26,404 nucleotides of DNA from a virus: positions 1-26,404 of IMG/VR virus record IMGVR_UViG_3300030098_000502; one strand, 5' to 3'. Below the pieces are notes generated by a model that saw only the letters and a program-made list of their open reading frames with translations, was not told the DNA's origin and searched no databases. Shown in pieces: positions 7,121-13,875 of this stretch; positions within the stretch are counted from its first letter, which is position 1; each line of letters begins with the position of its first letter. The position numbers were made by a program, and so were the translations under genes.

Positions 7121-7853
7121 CAGATTTAGACTTAAACCTCACGAAATTCAAGTTATAAAGAATTTACGTAGTAAAAAGGTAAATAGGTTGGTGGTGGGGG
7201 ATATTCATCTCCCATACACCCACCGAAACTATCTTAAATTTGTTACAGATATATATAAAAAATATAATTGTAATGCTGTTTCTTTTACAGGCGATATAAT
7301 AGATTCACATTTCGCTAGCTTCCATCACACCTCAACAGAAACAGATGGAAAGTATGAATTGACAATGGCAATAGAAAAGGTTAAAGAGTGGTACGAAGTA
7401 TTCAATAATGATACTGTACCTAATGGGATTACTATAACATTGGGAAATCACGATTTAATCATCTCTCGTAAAGCAGAGGATTCAGGTATTGATAAAAGAT
7501 GGGTACGTAATTTAAACGAAGTGTTAGGTTGTCCTGATTGGATATTTGAGGAGCAATTCGTACACGATAACGTATTATATACTCACGGAACAGGGTGTAG
7601 TGGTAAGGGTATTATAAAGAGAGTGCAAAATTGGGGTACTTCTATGGTTCAAGGCCATATACATACCCAAGCTTTTATAGACTTTTCAGCTTCTTTAACT
7701 GATCTTAGATATGGTTTACAATGTCCAACAGGTATAGACTATAAGTCTTTCGCTTATGGATATGCTAAATTTCATACTGCAAAACCTATATTAGGATGTG
7801 CTGTTATATTAGACAATGGTAGTTTACCTATAATAGAAACAATGCCCTTATAA
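7101..7853 (+). CDS. Calcineurin-like metallophosphoesterase
   Basis: The motifs of the metallophosphatase superfamily appear in order: VGDIHLPYTH (about 32-41), FTGDIIDSH, LGNHD, THGTG and QGHIHTQ. These supply the Asp, Asn and His ligands of a two-metal site. Such phage enzymes act on phosphomonoesters or phosphodiesters (protein phosphatase, nucleotidase or DNA end-processing); the substrate cannot be read from the sequence. At 250 residues it is a single-domain, full-length member. There is no ATG before the first motif. A TTG at 7101, inside the end of the preceding gene, is the best start because the frame is closed by a stop at 7080-7082; CTG codons at 7089-7097 are weaker alternatives. 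It lies between lysis and early genes, an odd place that suggests a moron-like insertion or a takeover role. Confidence 0.88.
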   Translation: MEKNQSNRFRLKPHEIQVIKNLRSKKVNRLVVGDIHLPYTHRNYLKFVTDIYKKYNCNAVSFTGDIIDSHFASFHHTSTETDGKYELTMAIEKVKEWYEVFNNDTVPNGITITLGNHDLIISRKAEDSGIDKRWVRNLNEVLGCPDWIFEEQFVHDNVLYTHGTGCSGKGIIKRVQNWGTSMVQGHIHTQAFIDFSASLTDLRYGLQCPTGIDYKSFAYGYAKFHTAKPILGCAVILDNGSLPIIETMPL

Positions 7854-7930
7854 TGAAGCTAAATGACTCTACAAAACTTTCTTTATTCTATTTATTAATT
7901 ATAATAATAGTCTTACTTCTCTCCTTATAA
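7853..7930 (+). CDS. Tiny membrane peptide, 25 residues
   Basis: The ATG shares its A with the stop of the phosphoesterase gene (TAATG). The peptide is polar for about 9 residues and then almost entirely Leu and Ile to the end, so it would insert as one membrane span. The coupling supports translation. Function unknown; a lysis accessory role is possible. Confidence 0.4.
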   Translation: MKLNDSTKLSLFYLLIIIIVLLLSL

Positions 7931-7935
7931 TCTTC

Positions 7936-7960
7936 TTATTAACATACTAATTGTTAATAA
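7936..7960. promoter_or_regulatory. Perfect 9-base inverted repeat upstream of the early promoter
   Basis: TTATTAACA (7936-7944) and TGTTAATAA (7952-7960) are exact reverse complements around a 7-base spacer. The centre lies about 64 bases upstream of the expected transcription start of the host-type promoter, a place typical for an activator or operator site. An A+T-only stem makes a terminator unlikely. The binding protein is unknown. Confidence 0.5.
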
Positions 7961-7973
7961 CTTTGTTTAATAT

Positions 7974-8005
7974 TTTGTTAGGAATTAAAATATTTTATAT
8001 CTTTG
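7974..8005 (+). promoter_or_regulatory. Host-type (Bacteroidetes -33/-7) early promoter
   Basis: TTTG (7974-7977) is followed after 20 bases by TATCTTTG (7998-8005), fitting the Bacteroidetes primary sigma pattern TTTG-N19..21-TAnnTTTG. Transcription would begin near 8012, giving a leader of about 23 bases before the ATG at 8035. It should drive the early/middle block and is the only complete host-type promoter I found in the window. Confidence 0.8.
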
Positions 8006-8034
8006 CTTCGTAATTAATTTTAAAAAACGAACAA

Positions 8035-8295
8035 ATGGAAACAATATTTAAAAACACTTTCAAAATGAAAGAAGCTACAAACAAAGAAGAAGCTATTATA
8101 TCTATATGTGATGTAATGTCTGAGAATCCTTTATGGTTAAATAAGTGTAGTAGTCAATTATTTACTATAATTTATAACTTACATAATACAAGAAAAAGAA
8201 TGTCTTGGCTAAATACTTGTGATTTTGATAATGTGAGAGATTTATTTATAGAGATTAAAACTGAGTATTATAACTTTCAAGAAGCTAATTGGTAA
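8035..8295 (+). CDS. Early protein of unknown function, 86 residues
   Basis: First gene after the host-type promoter, so probably the first phage protein made. It is soluble, with two Cys near the middle (Cys25 and Cys38) and many aromatic residues, and looks mostly helical. I recognise no domain. First-expressed small proteins are often host-takeover factors, but nothing here shows that. Its stop overlaps the next start by one base (TAATG). Confidence 0.6.
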   Translation: METIFKNTFKMKEATNKEEAIISICDVMSENPLWLNKCSSQLFTIIYNLHNTRKRMSWLNTCDFDNVRDLFIEIKTEYYNFQEANW

Positions 8296-8552
8296 TGGAG
8301 TTTAAAGACAGAATAGTAATAGAAGGTTATCCAATGTCTAAAATTGCAGCTACGACTCCTAAAGCTATCTGTATAGAGTTTATAGATAGGAATAAAAAGT
8401 GGAATACTTGGATTCCTAAAAAGATAATAACAATAAATAGTTCAAAAGACATAAATATTCATTCTGAAGATATTAAAGAAATAAATATATCTTTGCCTGA
8501 ATGGTTTTTACAAACAGAAAAAATGAGGTTAATACTAATACCTAGAAATTAG
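8295..8552 (+). CDS. Early protein of unknown function, 85 residues
   Basis: Starts at the ATG at 8295, overlapping the previous stop by one base; a TTG two codons earlier is a less likely start. It is a small, beta-looking protein with many Ile and Lys and a WNTWIPKK segment, no Cys and no membrane segment. I recognise no domain. It is translationally coupled to the first early gene. Confidence 0.55.
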   Translation: MEFKDRIVIEGYPMSKIAATTPKAICIEFIDRNKKWNTWIPKKIITINSSKDINIHSEDIKEINISLPEWFLQTEKMRLILIPRN

Positions 8553-8574
8553 TAAAAAATAAAACTATATTAAA

Positions 8575-9045
8575 ATGATTAAAAAAAGTAAAGTAACATC
8601 AGCACAGCCTAACGGAACTTGGGAAGGTAAGTTCGGATTAATGTATAAAAACGAGATAGCTTTTGAGAATGGAGATACTGGAGAATACTCTTCTAAAACT
8701 AGAGAGCAAGATAAGTTTGTAGTAGGTCAAGAAACTGAATACGAATTTATAGGAGGTAATTTTCCTAAAGTAAAACCTGTATATCAAAAACCTCAATCTT
8801 TTGGAGGAGGCGGATTTAAAAAAGATGATAACGTACAGAAAATGATTGTAAAGCAGTCTAGCTTAAAAGCAGCAGTTGATTTTTGTAATGAGGGATGTAG
8901 TGTAGAAGATGTTTTAAAAGTTGCTCAGAAGTTTACAGATTGGGTAATGGAAGAAGCTCCAAAAAAAGCAGATTCGTTTGACCAAAAATTAACTAATAAG
9001 ATAACTGAAATTACTAACGGCTCAGCAGACGATTTACCTTTCTAA
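8575..9045 (+). CDS. Single-stranded DNA-binding-like protein
   Basis: This 156-residue protein has an N-terminal beta-rich segment of about 70 residues (WEGKFGLMYKNEIAFENGDT, then VGQETEYEFIGG) that looks like an OB fold. A Gly-rich linker with FGGGGF, a helical part, and an acidic end finishing DDLPF follow. The acidic D-D-x-P-F tail is the hallmark of bacterial SSB proteins, which use it to recruit replication and repair partners. It would coat single-stranded DNA during replication and recombination. It lies directly before the DnaA-like and winged-helix genes. The core OB fold is inferred from pattern only. Confidence 0.7.
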   Translation: MIKKSKVTSAQPNGTWEGKFGLMYKNEIAFENGDTGEYSSKTREQDKFVVGQETEYEFIGGNFPKVKPVYQKPQSFGGGGFKKDDNVQKMIVKQSSLKAAVDFCNEGCSVEDVLKVAQKFTDWVMEEAPKKADSFDQKLTNKITEITNGSADDLPF

Positions 9046-9046
9046 T

Positions 9047-9556
9047 ATGGAACAAGAACTAAACTTTAAGACTCTTTGTCAAATGACTACAAATATGTTA
9101 GAATTGCCTGAAGGTTCTTTAGCATATAAAAGTCGTAGAGAGGAATTACAGATACCTAGAATGGTTGTAAGTGTAGTCTCTAAAATGATAGATAATACGC
9201 ATTTTAATATAATAGCTTCAGGAATAAATAGAGATAGAACTCTCATTAATTATTATATGAAGATGCACAAATCTAATTATAGGTCTTTTCCAAAATATAG
9301 AGATATGTTTAATAAGATATACAACGCATATAAGGACATACAAGGAGCTAAAAGGACTTTTGCAGACAAGTATCATCTAAGAGAGCATTTGAGACAAGGA
9401 GGGGTTCGTCATAGTACAAATCCTCAAACAACTATAAGAGTAAAGTCAGGAAAAGTTAAGATAGATATAAAAGTTTCTTATAGAGATTTTTCTAATCAAT
9501 TAGAATTATGTAAGTTAGCCCTCACAGATTGTAACTATAATATTAATATTTTATGA
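9047..9556 (+). CDS. DnaA domain IV-like DNA-binding protein
   Basis: Residues about 26-95 resemble the C-terminal DNA-binding domain of DnaA: SRREELQIPRMVVSVVSKMI parallels the first helix, and SGINRDRTLINYYMK parallels the GRDHTTV signature helix that reads the DnaA box. No AAA+ ATPase domain is present. It may act as a phage origin-binding protein or occupy host DnaA boxes. It begins one base after the SSB-like stop and overlaps the replication gene by 4 bases (ATGA). The C-terminal 70 residues are basic and unassigned. Confidence 0.6.
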   Translation: MEQELNFKTLCQMTTNMLELPEGSLAYKSRREELQIPRMVVSVVSKMIDNTHFNIIASGINRDRTLINYYMKMHKSNYRSFPKYRDMFNKIYNAYKDIQGAKRTFADKYHLREHLRQGGVRHSTNPQTTIRVKSGKVKIDIKVSYRDFSNQLELCKLALTDCNYNINIL

Positions 9557-10152
9557 CGCAGAAGCCTAACTACTATGCTATAATACCTGCAAAGGTTAGA
9601 TACTCTAGCTTAAAGCCTAATGCAAAACTCCTATATGGAGAGATTACAGCATTAAGTAATAAGTTAGGGTATTGCTACGCAAGTAATAATTACTTTGCTG
9701 AATTGTATGGAGTAAGTAAAAATACTGTATCAAGATGGCTTTCAGATTTAAGTAAGTTAGGATTTATAACAATACAAATAGAACGTAACAAGAATAAAGA
9801 AATTATAAAAAGGATTATAGGTATTGACAAAAAAGTAGATAACCCTATTGACAAAATAGTCAAAGAGAATAATACAAGTAATAATACTACAAGTAATAAT
9901 ATAACTATAAAGGAAAAATTTATTTCTGAGGTTATGAATTTTGACTATCCGAAAAGTATGTTAGAGGACTTTATTAACTATTGGACTGAAGGCAAAAAGA
10001 AAATGAGATACCAAAAACAATCTACATTTGAAATAAAATTACGATTATTGCGTTGGGCGAAAAATGAAACTAAATGGAACAAACCAAAACCAACAATGTC
10101 AAAGCTAGATGCTCAAATAAATGCTTGGCAAGAAGCTAAAAAATTAATATGA
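9553..10152 (+). CDS. Winged-helix replication initiator-like protein
   Basis: The N-terminal 80 residues form a helix-turn-helix/winged helix of the HTH_36 type seen in phage replication proteins: YAIIPAKVRYSSLKPNAKLL, then YFAELYGVSKNTVSRWLSDL and a wing LGFITIQIERN. A poorly conserved Asn/Thr-rich linker (about 108-122, TSNNTTSNN) leads to a helical C-terminal domain with YWTEGKKKMRYQKQSTFE, common in replisome organiser proteins that load the host helicase. With no phage polymerase in the window, this is the likely initiator. It overlaps its neighbours on both sides by ATGA, so the three proteins are probably made together. Confidence 0.75.
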   Translation: MTQKPNYYAIIPAKVRYSSLKPNAKLLYGEITALSNKLGYCYASNNYFAELYGVSKNTVSRWLSDLSKLGFITIQIERNKNKEIIKRIIGIDKKVDNPIDKIVKENNTSNNTTSNNITIKEKFISEVMNFDYPKSMLEDFINYWTEGKKKMRYQKQSTFEIKLRLLRWAKNETKWNKPKPTMSKLDAQINAWQEAKKLI

Positions 10153-10322
10153 AAATTATACCTTTATATCCAAAAGAAATAATTACAGTAGAAGATGATG
10201 AATGTTTATATTGTTTTGCATATATAGATATAGATAAAGGCGAAATATTTTGTTGTGATGAGTGTGAAAGTGCGTTTAATGAAGAAAATCCTGAGCCTGA
10301 ATTAAAAGATATTGAAATATGA
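10149..10322 (+). CDS. Small Cys-rich (zinc-binding-like) protein, 57 residues
   Basis: The ATG overlaps the previous stop (ATGA) and the frame ends in another ATGA shared with the next gene. The product contains CLYC (19-22) and CCDEC (35-39), a spacing that fits a small zinc ribbon, and an acidic C-terminus. A role as an adaptor for DNA or protein binding is possible. Function unknown. Confidence 0.65.
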   Translation: MKIIPLYPKEIITVEDDECLYCFAYIDIDKGEIFCCDECESAFNEENPEPELKDIEI

Positions 10323-10681
10323 AACCACTATACCAAGAAGATATAAAAGAATTAACTGAGAAAGTATTGGATTTGATTGCTAAAACTTCAGTAGAAATAG
10401 GACACAAATCAGACCCTCAAACTATGGCAAGTCTTAGTAAGATATTCGCAACTGATTTAATAAGAGAAAGAAGGTTCGGTAAAATGACTTTCAATCAAAT
10501 AGTAGATGCGTTTCATATCGGAGTAAGATTTGGAAAAGATGAACCATTTTTAAATATTAGAACCTTTTACAAATGGGTATATTCCCATAAAAAAACAATA
10601 GATGATGCTACTTATCAGACAGAAACTTTAAAGATAAAAAATGTACCATATTATCAAGAACCAAAAAAATTATTAAAATGA
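10319..10681 (+). CDS. Conserved-looking phage protein of unknown function, 120 residues
   Basis: Coupled by ATGA at both ends inside the replication block. It is mainly helical; the segment RRFGKMTFNQIVDAFHIGVR followed by LNIRTFYKWVY looks like a folded core seen in Bacteroidetes phages and prophages next to replication initiators. No catalytic motif or Cys cluster is visible. A helper role in replication is inferred from position only. Confidence 0.65.
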   Translation: MKPLYQEDIKELTEKVLDLIAKTSVEIGHKSDPQTMASLSKIFATDLIRERRFGKMTFNQIVDAFHIGVRFGKDEPFLNIRTFYKWVYSHKKTIDDATYQTETLKIKNVPYYQEPKKLLK

Positions 10682-10776
10682 AAAAAGAAGAAAAATATAC
10701 TTGTTGTGGTATAGAGATAACCGAAACAATTAAAGAAAAAGGGCGTTGTCCTAAATGTTTAGAAAATATAAATTAA
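10678..10776 (+). CDS. Tiny zinc-ribbon-like peptide, 32 residues
   Basis: Begins in the ATGA overlap with the previous gene. It carries TCCG (8-11) and CPKC (24-27), a compact four-Cys arrangement typical of a minimal zinc ribbon. Function unknown. Confidence 0.5.
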   Translation: MKKEEKYTCCGIEITETIKEKGRCPKCLENIN

Positions 10777-10777
10777 A

Positions 10778-10837
10778 ATGATAGGTTGGGTAATCATAAC
10801 CGCTATAATTATGTGGATAATACGAGAGTTAAAATGA
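10778..10837 (+). CDS. Tiny membrane peptide, 19 residues
   Basis: Starts one base after the previous stop and ends in an ATGA overlap with the next frame. Nearly all residues before the last four are hydrophobic (GWVIITAIIMWII), so it would be a single membrane span. It could be real or could serve mainly to relay ribosomes to the next start. Confidence 0.3.
   Translation: MIGWVIITAIIMWIIRELK
10812..10820 (-). promoter_or_regulatory. Consensus DnaA box
   Basis: TGTGGATAA is the exact complement of the DnaA box TTATCCACA. It lies inside the tiny frame at 10778-10837, about 1.3 kb after the DnaA-domain-like gene. One perfect 9-mer in 26 kb can occur by chance, and I see no cluster around it, so an origin is only a weak suggestion. 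Confidence 0.25.
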
Positions 10838-10923
10838 AGATATTAACAATCGTATATTTAATACTTGTTTTATTATGTGTATTAGAAGCTTATTTTTGTA
10901 CTAAATTTGAAGACGAACTTTAA
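10834..10923 (+). CDS. Tiny membrane peptide, 29 residues
   Basis: Coupled by ATGA to the preceding frame. One hydrophobic span (ILTIVYLILVLLCVLEAYF) is followed by a short charged end KFEDEL. Probably an inner-membrane peptide; function unknown. Confidence 0.4.
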   Translation: MKILTIVYLILVLLCVLEAYFCTKFEDEL

Positions 10924-10933
10924 ACTATAAGAA

Positions 10934-11245
10934 ATGAAAACAAAAGAAGTAATAAAAAACCTACTAATAAAATATCCTACTTTAAAAGATAGCGATAGTA
11001 GATTAATGGCTAATTATTGGTCTGAAGAATTAAGCAGGAAGAATAAAGATATTGACGAGATGTCTGCAAGAGATTTACTTGGAATGTTTGCTCAAAGTCA
11101 ATTGACTAATCCTGAGACTATTAGAAGAATGAGAGCAAAGATACAAGAAGAAAGTCCTGAGTTTAGAGGGCAAGTATATAATTCTCGCAAAGGTATTATT
11201 CAAGACAAATGGCGATCAGAGTTAGGCTATGAAGTCAATAAGTAA
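10934..11245 (+). CDS. Unknown helical protein, 103 residues
   Basis: Starts 10 bases after the previous frame and overlaps the NinG gene by 17 bases. It is charged and helical, with ARDLLGMFAQSQLTNPETIR in the middle and a basic end with SRKGIIQDKWR. The pattern of a polar helical body with a conserved-looking ESPEFRG turn is familiar from phage genes upstream of NinG, but I can assign no function. A role as a partner of NinG or in replication is possible. Confidence 0.6.
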   Translation: MKTKEVIKNLLIKYPTLKDSDSRLMANYWSEELSRKNKDIDEMSARDLLGMFAQSQLTNPETIRRMRAKIQEESPEFRGQVYNSRKGIIQDKWRSELGYEVNK

Positions 11246-11633
11246 ACTAAAAAAAGAACTTGATAAGTGGTTTAGTCTTTATATAAGGCTCAGAGATTCT
11301 AACGAGTATGGAATGGTACAATGTTTTACATCAGGTAGAGTATATCATTACAAGAGTATGCACGCAGGTCATTTTATGTCAAGAAAAAGACTAGCCACTC
11401 GTTGGTGTGAGACTAATGTACAGCCACAGTCGCCTGCCGATAATCTTTTTGGTCAGGGCGAACAGTATCGGTTCGGACTTCATTTGGACTCAAAGTATGG
11501 AGAAGGTACAGCAGAAGAAATACAGTTTAAGTCTAGGAACACTTTAAAAATGTCAAGAGTAGAATATGAAGAAAAGATAAGTTATTATAAAGAGATTGTT
11601 AATAAATTAAAAAAAGAAAAAGGATTAGAGTAA
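11229..11633 (+). CDS. ninG: NinG/Rap-like recombination endonuclease
   Basis: The core HAGHFMSRKRLATRWCETNV followed by QPQ and a downstream Tyr/Gly-rich FGLHLDSKYG is the NinG (lambda Rap) signature, an HNH-like fold that cuts branched DNA such as Holliday and D-loop junctions. The 134-residue length is shorter than lambda Rap (about 200), lacking much of its N-terminal part, as is usual in Bacteroidetes phages. The lambda-type zinc cysteines are reduced to one before the core (Cys32). Together with the NinB-like gene at 13875 it suggests a recombination-based replication or repair pathway. The gene overlaps the one before it by 17 bases. Confidence 0.82.
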   Translation: MKSISKLKKELDKWFSLYIRLRDSNEYGMVQCFTSGRVYHYKSMHAGHFMSRKRLATRWCETNVQPQSPADNLFGQGEQYRFGLHLDSKYGEGTAEEIQFKSRNTLKMSRVEYEEKISYYKEIVNKLKKEKGLE

Positions 11634-11654
11634 CTTTTTTATTAACTTTGACGT

Positions 11655-12011
11655 ATGATAGTGCCAATATATGCAAATGAAGAACACAAGAACGCTGTAG
11701 AAACCTATCTAGCGATGTGTGATGACTTTGTGCAGGATGTAAGCACTAAAAACAAATACAATTCATATCAAGATGTTTTGCAAATCATATTAGAGTACCA
11801 TAATAATTACGGAGAAGGAAATAGAGAAAATAATTATTGGGCGTGGCTAATGATTATTCCTATCAATGTTACTGTAATGACAAATGGCTTTTTTGCTGGA
11901 ATAGAAACAAAAGGAAATGCAGCAAAAGTTAGGGCGTATAGAGTTGTATTATCAGAAATGTTAGAGAATTTAGTAGCAAAAATTGAAAAGATAGAACCAG
12001 TCAATGACTGA
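11655..12011 (+). CDS. Unknown protein, 118 residues
   Basis: A soluble, acidic protein with helical ends and a hydrophobic middle (YWAWLMIIPINVTVM, about 56-70) too polar at its flanks to be a sure membrane span. I recognise no domain. A TAACTTTG at 11643-11650 resembles the host -7 box only 5 bases before the ATG, but no matching TTTG lies 20 bases upstream, so a leaderless start is unproven. It overlaps the sigma-like gene by 8 bases, so the two are probably co-translated, and it could be its regulator. Confidence 0.55.
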   Translation: MIVPIYANEEHKNAVETYLAMCDDFVQDVSTKNKYNSYQDVLQIILEYHNNYGEGNRENNYWAWLMIIPINVTVMTNGFFAGIETKGNAAKVRAYRVVLSEMLENLVAKIEKIEPVND

Positions 12012-12585
12012 GATATATCTTGAAATATCAAAGTTGTCAGATAAATTTAGGGAAATGACTTATGGTTTGACAACTGATAAGAACGAAGTAGATGAAGTGG
12101 TGCAGGAATTAATGCTATATTTTTTAAGTATGAACCCTGTAACGCTTAAAGAAATTTGGGAAAATGATGGAGAAAAAGGAATAATCAAATATGGAGCAGT
12201 AGTATTAAAAAGAGCGTTAAACAGTAAATATAGTAGATATTATTATAAATATAAAAAATATTACTCGCATATTGACAGCTCTATTTATACTGGTAGTTGT
12301 ACTTATAGTGATGATAATATATACTTTGACAATAATATTAATAAGAGCTTACATAACATTCCGAACCAAGACAATCAAAATAACTGGCAAAAGTTGGAAG
12401 AAATAGATAATACTTTAGAAAAAGATTTTAATTGGTACGACCAAAAGATTTTTGAGTTGTATTATTATGAGGGAAATACGCTAGACTCACTCGCTGAGAA
12501 AACAAAGATAAGTAGGAATAGTTTATTTAGTACAATAGACAAAGTAAGGGAGTTGCTAAAAAAGAAGTTGAATGACGAAAATTAA
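12004..12585 (+). CDS. Sigma-70-like (ECF-type) transcription factor, putative late sigma
   Basis: This 193-residue protein has the layout of a minimal sigma factor. An N-terminal helical region around DEVVQELMLYFLS (about 29-41) resembles sigma region 2. A long Tyr/Asn-rich linker follows (about 75-130). The C-terminal helix-turn-helix QKIFELYYYEGNTLDSLAEK plus KISRNSLFSTIDKVRELLKK resembles region 4, which reads the -35 box. There is no region 1.1 or 3, as in ECF factors. Expressed from the early block, it is the natural candidate to read the two-box motif found before the late genes. It could instead be a terminase-small-like or other HTH protein; region 2 is weak by eye. Confidence 0.6.
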   Translation: MTEIYLEISKLSDKFREMTYGLTTDKNEVDEVVQELMLYFLSMNPVTLKEIWENDGEKGIIKYGAVVLKRALNSKYSRYYYKYKKYYSHIDSSIYTGSCTYSDDNIYFDNNINKSLHNIPNQDNQNNWQKLEEIDNTLEKDFNWYDQKIFELYYYEGNTLDSLAEKTKISRNSLFSTIDKVRELLKKKLNDEN

Positions 12586-12586
12586 A

Positions 12587-12676
12587 ATGTATAATCCTGA
12601 TAAGAAGAACTCGTTTTTTATGCAGTTCGGTTTTGAACAACCTCTGCCTATTAAATATAAAACTAAAAGACAATGA
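12587..12676 (+). CDS. Tiny protein, 29 residues
   Basis: Starts one base after the sigma-like stop and overlaps the next ATG by ATGA. The product has an FFMQFGFEQPLPIKYK core and a basic end. Tight coupling on both sides is the support. Function unknown. Confidence 0.4.
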   Translation: MYNPDKKNSFFMQFGFEQPLPIKYKTKRQ

Positions 12677-13074
12677 AGTTCTTTGTCAAAGAAGAAGTAT
12701 ATCAGGACAGGATAAAGATATGTAAAGAGTGTATTTATTATTCAAAAACTTTAGGACAATGTAAGGTCTGTAAGTGTTTTATGAAGATTAAAGCAAGATT
12801 AGCTCCTCTCGCTTGTCCTCAGAAGTATTGGGATAAAACAACTGAGATAGAAACTCCTGAAGATTTACCACAAGATATAATAGATGAAATAACAAACCTT
12901 TGGCCAGACTTAAAAACAGGGAGAGCAAAAGATGTAGCAGCAAAAAAGAAAATGATAGAGATATATAATACAATACATCATACTAATTATAATACAGGAA
13001 CTAATTGCGGTTCTTGTATTGCGGCGTGTTATGATGGAATAAAAAAACTATATGAAAAATACAATGGATACTAA
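12673..13074 (+). CDS. Cys-rich zinc-binding phage protein (DUF6171-like), 133 residues
   Basis: N-terminal cysteines form CKEC (17-20), CKVCKC (30-35) and ACP (Cys48), with MKIKARLA between, a pattern resembling the DUF6171-like zinc-binding module found in many tailed phages. A helical middle with DLPQDIIDEI leads to a second Cys group, NCGSCIAACYDGI (about 111-123), often seen in flavobacterial phage proteins. The first module may bind nucleic acid or protein. Exact role unknown; the family name was not checked by search. Confidence 0.65.
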   Translation: MKFFVKEEVYQDRIKICKECIYYSKTLGQCKVCKCFMKIKARLAPLACPQKYWDKTTEIETPEDLPQDIIDEITNLWPDLKTGRAKDVAAKKKMIEIYNTIHHTNYNTGTNCGSCIAACYDGIKKLYEKYNGY

Positions 13075-13243
13075 AAGAACTTATCAAGGAATAAAGAATA
13101 TATTAAGACAGCATATTAAAAATAATGTCAGGTCTTTATGGACTTATGAAGATGATAACTTTACTAGCGTATACGCTAACTATGACGGAGATTCTAGAAT
13201 ATATACTCCTCAGCAAATGCTTAAATTAATAGAAAAACTATGA
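13052..13243 (+). CDS. Small protein of unknown function, 63 residues
   Basis: Overlaps the end of the Cys-rich gene by 23 bases, or by 11 if the second in-frame ATG at 13064 is used. The product has WTYEDDNFTSVYANYDGDSR, then a helical end. No domain recognised. It ends in an ATGA overlap with the next small gene. Confidence 0.5.
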   Translation: MKNTMDTKRTYQGIKNILRQHIKNNVRSLWTYEDDNFTSVYANYDGDSRIYTPQQMLKLIEKL

Positions 13244-13383
13244 ATATAATATTTTTAAGTATAGCTATATTTGCAATAGTATTAACAATATGCTTAACAA
13301 TAGTAGAGAGTAAAAGGCGTAAATACGAAAACAATAAATTAAAAAACAATATAAAAAACTTTGACAATGCCAATAGATTATAA
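13240..13383 (+). CDS. Small membrane protein, 47 residues
   Basis: Coupled by ATGA to the preceding gene. An N-terminal hydrophobic span (IIFLSIAIFAIVLTICLTIV, residues 3-22) is followed by a basic, Asn-rich tail. Topology is probably N-out with a cytoplasmic tail. It overlaps the DUF3310 start by 17 bases. Function unknown. Confidence 0.5.
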   Translation: MNIIFLSIAIFAIVLTICLTIVESKRRKYENNKLKNNIKNFDNANRL

Positions 13384-13624
13384 AGAAGAAACAGAACCTC
13401 ATTATTACATAGGTAAAATACATAAATACTCAGCTAAGAATATAGTAGATGATTTTGACCTTAGTCCTTGGACGGCTCAGGCTGTTCAGTATATATTAAG
13501 GGCAGGTAAAAAAGAAGGAAATTCTACAGCACAAGATATAAGAAAAGCTATTAATGTTTTACACTTTGAATTAGATAAGTTGCACGAAGAAGACAAAACA
13601 AAGACAGGAGGATTAGCAAAATGA
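13367..13624 (+). CDS. DUF3310 family protein
   Basis: The 85-residue product fits DUF3310: PHYYIGKIHKYSAKNI at the start, then a helix with AVQYILRAGKK, then DIRKAINVLHFELDK. This domain occurs in many phages and is often described as a nucleotide kinase-like or SaV-like protein, but its activity is not settled. The ATG at 13367 is preferred over a TTG two codons before it because it gives the standard N-terminus. It ends in an ATGA overlap with the next gene. Confidence 0.82.
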   Translation: MPIDYKEETEPHYYIGKIHKYSAKNIVDDFDLSPWTAQAVQYILRAGKKEGNSTAQDIRKAINVLHFELDKLHEEDKTKTGGLAK

Positions 13625-13875
13625 CTTTATATACTTGCGAATGTGGTAAAGAATCTAAAGAAATAAGCAAAGCTACTATTGTTTATAGAGAGGGGAGGTG
13701 GGTATGTAAAGAAGCTCAATGTAGTTGCGGCAAATATATGAATAGCGAACCTAAAGAAGGTATGCCTACATTAAGACGTACAGAGCCATCATTAAGTAAG
13801 AATAGAGATAAGCTATGGGAAGGAGCAAAAGAAAAGCTAATAGGAGAAAGAGGTATTAACGAGCCATTTGATTAA
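13621..13875 (+). CDS. Zinc-ribbon-like protein, 84 residues
   Basis: Cysteines at CECG (6-9), Cys29 and CSCG (34-37) suggest a small zinc ribbon near the N-terminus. The rest is polar, with KLWEGAKEKLIGERG. It is coupled by ATGA to the DUF3310 gene and shares one base with the NinB-like start. Function unknown. Confidence 0.6.
   Translation: MTLYTCECGKESKEISKATIVYREGRWVCKEAQCSCGKYMNSEPKEGMPTLRRTEPSLSKNRDKLWEGAKEKLIGERGINEPFD

Noticed and set aside
8289-8552. TTG start at 8289 for the second early gene
   Set aside because: The ATG two codons later overlaps the previous stop in the TAATG manner used throughout the window.
11643-11650. TAACTTTG as a second host-type promoter before the gene at 11655
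   Set aside because: No TTTG box lies about 20 bases upstream, and the start codon is only 5 bases away.
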